Below are positions 7,161 through 10,747 of a DNA stretch of 10,747 bases, one piece after another (positions within the stretch are counted from its first letter, which is position 1; each line of letters starts with the position of its first letter). Both the position numbers and the translations under genes were made by a program. A model generated the notes under the pieces. That model was not told the origin of the DNA. It ran no database searches and saw only the letters and a program-made list of their open reading frames with translations. The stretch comes from Nephromyces sp. MM_2019 (lineage: Eukaryota; Apicomplexa; Aconoidasida; Nephromycida), in assembly GCA_015657535.1 (NCBI GenBank), contig JADHZB010001311.1, forward strand, positions 2,547-13,293. Reading direction: 5' to 3'.

Positions 7161-10100
7161 ATGCAGCTCACCCCCCTAGAGCATCTGCTCTCCTCTCTAG
7201 AAGCTCAATGCCTCTTGGGCTATTCAATCTCTCACCATCTTCAAGCCAAACCTCTACGGACAATCTATGAGGACTTCCTTCGGGAGCTGCCAAAGCTTAG
7301 GGAAGCGGTAAAAAGCTTTCGCTTCCCCCCTCCCGTAGTAACTGATGAATCAATGAGGGAAGCGCTGAGTTTGGTGGGCCTTTCAAAGAGATTTTCTTGG
7401 GGGAAAGGAGGCTATTCAAAGTTGAAGAAGCAGTCTGAAACTTCTGATTATGCCAACATTATTGATCATGATTTGACGAAGTTTAGAAATCCTCTAGAGT
7501 TTGAAGAGGAGCTATTTCGTCGCTTGAATGGTGATGGGGAGCCAGGAAGGGGTGATCATGAAGTGGCTTTTGGAGGTGGGAGGGAGGGAGTAATCCCTGG
7601 TGAGGGGAGGAATATCCCCATCCAAGGTGATGATGAGCTGCCACTCCAAGCTTTACTTGCTGGCAACGACAATGAAATCGCGAATGATGAAGGCAAACAA
7701 AGCATCAAGGGTGCCTTACAGTATTGCAGCTCGCACACACGCGCTAGAACCACTTCTTTTAGCCTTGAAAGCCTTCAGTATGAGGGGCGAAAAACTGCTG
7801 ACTTGAAGACGTTTCTGGAGGACAGCTCTACTCGCGGATGCCTTCTTCGCTCTGGCAGATTGCTAGGAGAAGCAGGCAGATCTGCATCACGGAGAAAGTT
7901 GAAGGGTGAGATGAAGGGGGATGAGGAGAGGTGTGTGTCGCCTGCTGGAGAGACTAGGAGAACAGCTGCTGGGGGGAAGTGTGTATCGCCTTATACTGAA
8001 GAGGAGGTTAGACGCCTGCCTGAAGAAGCTCGATCTCTTGGCACTTCCTCCCTTCATCGACTTGAAGATCGTAGCAGCCTTGGCTGCTACGGGGGGGTTA
8101 GTGAATCTTATCCAAAGTCTGCTTCTTTGCGTAAAGCGAATCATTCTCGTGAGGAAGAATGCCATGCAGTAGGTGGAGGAGGAGGTGAGAAGGGTGTGTT
8201 TGTGTGTGAGGCACCCTCTGATTCTATACATTTTCGAAAATCGAGTGCAAAAGGTGTAGATTACGGTGAAAAGGGAAGGCTTTCTGGTAGGAAGCAACGT
8301 AGTGTAGGTGGTAAAGATTTGGGGTGCTCAGGAAGACAGGAGGGTGGGGGAGTCGTGGGAGGGGGGGTTTCCGGAGAAGAACTTGTGGGAGGGGGGGTTT
8401 CCGGAGAGCAGTCCATAGGAGAGAAATTCACGAGGCCACCACCCCAATCACCACCAACTCGACGTAGCAACCAATTCTCCACTTTCCCAAGAGATTCACA
8501 GTGTGTGAACAAAGATGAGGCTTGCATGAGCAGTCTTCAAGCTGAAGCCTCGTCTGTTGGATATCCTTGTAGGCATAGGAGTGATTTGAAGCCTAGAGAC
8601 TATCACTTGCAGTTTCAAAGAAACCTACCCGCTAAGGATGGGAATAAGCCATATGTGTCGCCCTCTTCATCGATCTCAAAGACGGCTTTTTCTTTGCCTG
8701 ATGATCATGAAGGAAGTGCTGGAAGCTACTATGGAGCTGCCCCCCCTTGGAGTGAGATTGATGAGAGGAGGATCTCAACAAGCTCCAATATCCCCCCTGA
8801 AAACATCTCCTTGGGGAGGGGTTTGAAGCGATTTCTAGGGCTTGAAGGAGAGCGCGATAGCAGCAACAACACCGAAGGTTTTATAAGCGAAATCTCGATA
8901 TCTCCAAACACAGACGGTAGCCCTGAGCAGCTTCTGTCTGCTGCCCTGGAGCTTGAACCGAAAGGTTATTTGCCGCAGCTCTTTAACGAAGGGGAAGATT
9001 CAGAACCACACTTTGGTCCTATTTATTCCCCTATTCTTTGCTACCCTAAAGTAACACACAAGAAGTCAGAGAAAGTAGGGGGTGGAGAAAAGGCATCAAA
9101 TCGTTCGAGGGATGCTTCACCTGCGAGGCATCCCTCTGCTGGGGGGTCTAAAGGCCGGCTTGGGGGTCGTTTAGAAGCATCGCAGAAGCATAGCACACCG
9201 GAATTAGGCTTTAACTTTCATAATATTTTTGAGGGAACAAGGGGATTCGAAGGCAGGGGAACGGGGGTAAGGAGGGGGGTTAGGGGGTTAATGGAAGGAA
9301 GCTTGGGGGGGGAAGCGGGAGGCGGGGTGGGAGGTGGAGAGTTTGAAGATGCGGGTACTGCAAGTCTAAGAGAAGGAGAAGCGAAGGAATCATCACATAA
9401 ATCAAGTGAAAGGAAGCCATCTGCGAGACTAGGCGTTGCTTCTCGTATGGGAAGAAGACATTTTACTGCCTCATCCTCTCATGTGAAGGAGCGAACTCTT
9501 CATCATGAACTTTCAGGAGAGGAGGCTCTGTATGCTACGAAAGTAGTTGCCTTTTCTTCCTCCTCCAAGCGCCTAGATGATGCTTTCTGCGATGAATTTG
9601 CTGCTCAGTCATCTTCTGGCTTAAAGGATGAGCAAGAAGAAGTTTCTCGCTCTGTGGGAGGGGGCGTTGCTACGTTCCCTCCTAAGCATGAGTGCTTAGT
9701 AGAGGATAGAAGATTATATAGCCATTCTGACTCTTCTTCTCAAGCTTTTTTTCCCCCTCCTCCTCACTCTCCTGATCCTCTTCTCCCTCACTATCATCCG
9801 CCTGTAGTTGGCACTTCACCCCCCCCTCTTCATCGCTATGAAACGGAGGAAGCCCCCTGCTCCTCCTCTCAAACACTTCCACCATTACAGCAGAAACCTC
9901 CTGCAAACACAGATAGGCTCTCAAAGAGCAGACGATTCTCCTCTCTTCAAGCCTCTTCAGACTTTCCAGGCCATACAGAAGATCATTCCTTCAGGCATAG
10001 ATACTCCAAGAGAGATAATGCCCGTTTCTCTGCCAGTTCTCCAGCTAGCGAGCTCTCTAGAGCTCCATTTGAGATGCAGCCATCCAGTGTACATACACCT

Positions 10101-10521
10101 GCAAGGTATAAGGAAAGCAATTTGATGACGGAACGAGCAAAAAGCTGCTCCAAAGACCTAAAAAATGAGGATTTTCAGAGGGTCTCTAGTGGGTGTAGAG
10201 AGCAAAGTGCTACCAGTAGCGATTGGATGATTAGTGCCATACCTTATGCTATCAGCAAGCCTGGAAATGCAATTATACGAGATAAAATGAGTGTTAGTAG
10301 CGATACAGAAGTTGAAGGAGTTTCATTGAGGAATTCTGCTAGCTGCTGCTCCTTAGATGAGGAGGAAGCGAATGATGAAGGTTTTCCCTCTTTTACACAC
10401 AATTTGATGATTGATAAACGAGCTGAAGCTCTATTTAGAGAGAAGATCTACTCCCTCATCAAGTGTCCTCAGATTAGCTTGAATCATAAGATTAAGCATA
10501 CGGAGGTTGATGGGTTTTCAG
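7161..10521 (+). CDS. large uncharacterised Ser/Gly/Glu-rich protein, long exon, 3' partial
   Basis: About 1120 residues are encoded without interruption. Function is unknown and I recognise no catalytic motif, signal peptide or membrane helix. Residues 1-135 look folded (MQLTPLEHLLSSLEAQCLLG, then helical LRTIYEDFLRELPKLREAVKSF and LEFEEELFRRL). Most of the rest is low-complexity and probably disordered. It contains a tandem VGGGVSGEE near residue 400, a Gly-rich segment near 700-730, and a Pro/His run (FFPPPPHSPDPLLPHYHPP) near 862. The last 100 residues look ordered again (SDWMISAIPYAIS, FTHNLMIDKRAEALFREKIYSLI). I chose the ATG at 7161 because its context is AAAGATG and the ordered domain begins there. 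An in-frame ATG at 7026 would add 45 Pro/Ser/Thr-rich residues. The exon ends at TTTTCAG|GTGAGA (10521, codon split after base 1). The frame stays open to 10631, but only through TG-repeat intron sequence. Confidence 0.8.
8342..8415 (+). repeat. 30-bp in-frame tandem repeat (VGGGVSGEE) with G-runs
   Basis: GTGGGAGGGGGGGTTTCCGG at 8355 recurs exactly at 8385, giving a 10-residue protein repeat near residue 400. The upstream G-runs (8342-8344, 8346-8350, 8357-8359, 8361-8367) with loops of 1, 6 and 1 meet the usual G-quadruplex pattern on the coding strand. Confidence 0.9.
9256..9331 (+). other. two adjacent G-quadruplex-type motifs in the coding strand
   Basis: G-runs of 4, 5, 6 and 5 with loops of 3, 6 and 3 lie at 9256-9287. 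Runs of 8, 3, 4 and 3 with loops of 4, 4 and 1 lie at 9305-9331. They encode the Gly/Arg-rich segment near residues 700-723 of the large protein. The motif is seen directly; folding is not shown. Confidence 0.75.
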
Positions 10522-10747
10522 GTGAGAGTTGTGTGTGTGGGGGGCGGTTAGGGGAATGCGAGATATATCTTTTGAATTTTGAAGGTGGTGGTGGGCTTGT
10601 GGGTGTGTGCATGAATGTTGGTGTGTGGTGATGAGTGGGTGTGTGGTAATGAGTGTGTGCGTGTGCGTGTCTCGGTGAGTGTTTGTGTGGGTGAGTGTGT
10701 GCGTGCTTGGTTGGATGGATGAGTGTGTGTGTGCGTGTGCGTGTCTC
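10522..10747 (+). other. 5' part of an intron, TG-rich, with a 74-bp direct repeat
   Basis: The sequence after GTGAGA is dominated by TG, GTGC and GGTG, like the validated V-ATPase D introns. The element GAGTGTGTGCGTGTGCGTG at 10651 recurs, slightly longer, in the copy ending at 10747, giving a period of about 74 bp. The stop at 10629-10631 would fall inside this intron. The acceptor lies beyond the window. Confidence 0.6.

Noticed and set aside
6752..7171. 139-codon minus-strand open frame with WGGERGW and GGCD repeats
   Set aside because: It is the antisense of the C-rich 5' region of the large gene. The Gly/Trp content comes from G-runs, and there is no splice or start support.
4807..7247. 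16-bp identity TCACCATCTTCAAGCC at 4807 and 7232, both able to encode HHLQA
   Set aside because: The match does not extend in DNA or protein on either side, so a chance match or short convergence is more likely than a gene fragment.
1..10747. CRISPR array, tRNA, rRNA or transposase
   Set aside because: The regular repeats found have low-complexity or variable spacing without unique spacers. No TTCRA-type T-arm with flanking stems and no recombinase motifs were seen by eye.

Overview
The window is eukaryotic nuclear DNA, with GT-AG spliceosomal introns, long stretches of (TG)n/(CA)n-type low-complexity sequence, and protein-coding islands between them. The one gene I can identify is a six-exon V-ATPase subunit D on the minus strand. 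Its residues (ALAKAYWAAGNF, KKGAQQGY, VGSGGQ) look apicomplexan or alveolate to me. A coccidian-like protist is my inference, not something the sequence proves.

Layout. (1) Positions 1-3268, minus strand: vacuolar H+-ATPase subunit D, exons of 38-196 nt separated by TG/CA-rich introns of 240-1129 bp. The gene runs off the left edge before its C-terminus. A candidate 5' UTR intron lies at 3281-3536. (2) Positions 3538-3773: non-repetitive interval that could hold a divergent promoter. (3) Positions 3774-6019, plus strand: an ATG-initiated candidate first exon (3774-3878) and a candidate last exon (5882-6019). Between them are CA-rich and TG-rich blocks, an AT-rich block without TG/CA tracts, and a 56-bp minisatellite. 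I cannot name the product or prove that the two exons belong together. (4) Positions 6020-7160: no supported gene; degenerate repeats and a C-rich run. (5) Positions 7161-10521, plus strand: one very long exon encoding about 1120 residues of a mostly disordered Ser/Gly/Glu-rich protein that I do not recognise. It ends at a good splice donor inside TG-rich sequence, so the gene continues to the right.

The genes show no evident shared pathway. The most distinctive feature is the architecture. TG-type and CA-type blocks alternate along the plus strand. The two long introns of the V-ATPase gene each hold both polarities, so their transcripts could fold back on themselves, while the short introns hold mainly one. 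No CRISPR array, tRNA, rRNA or transposase was seen.
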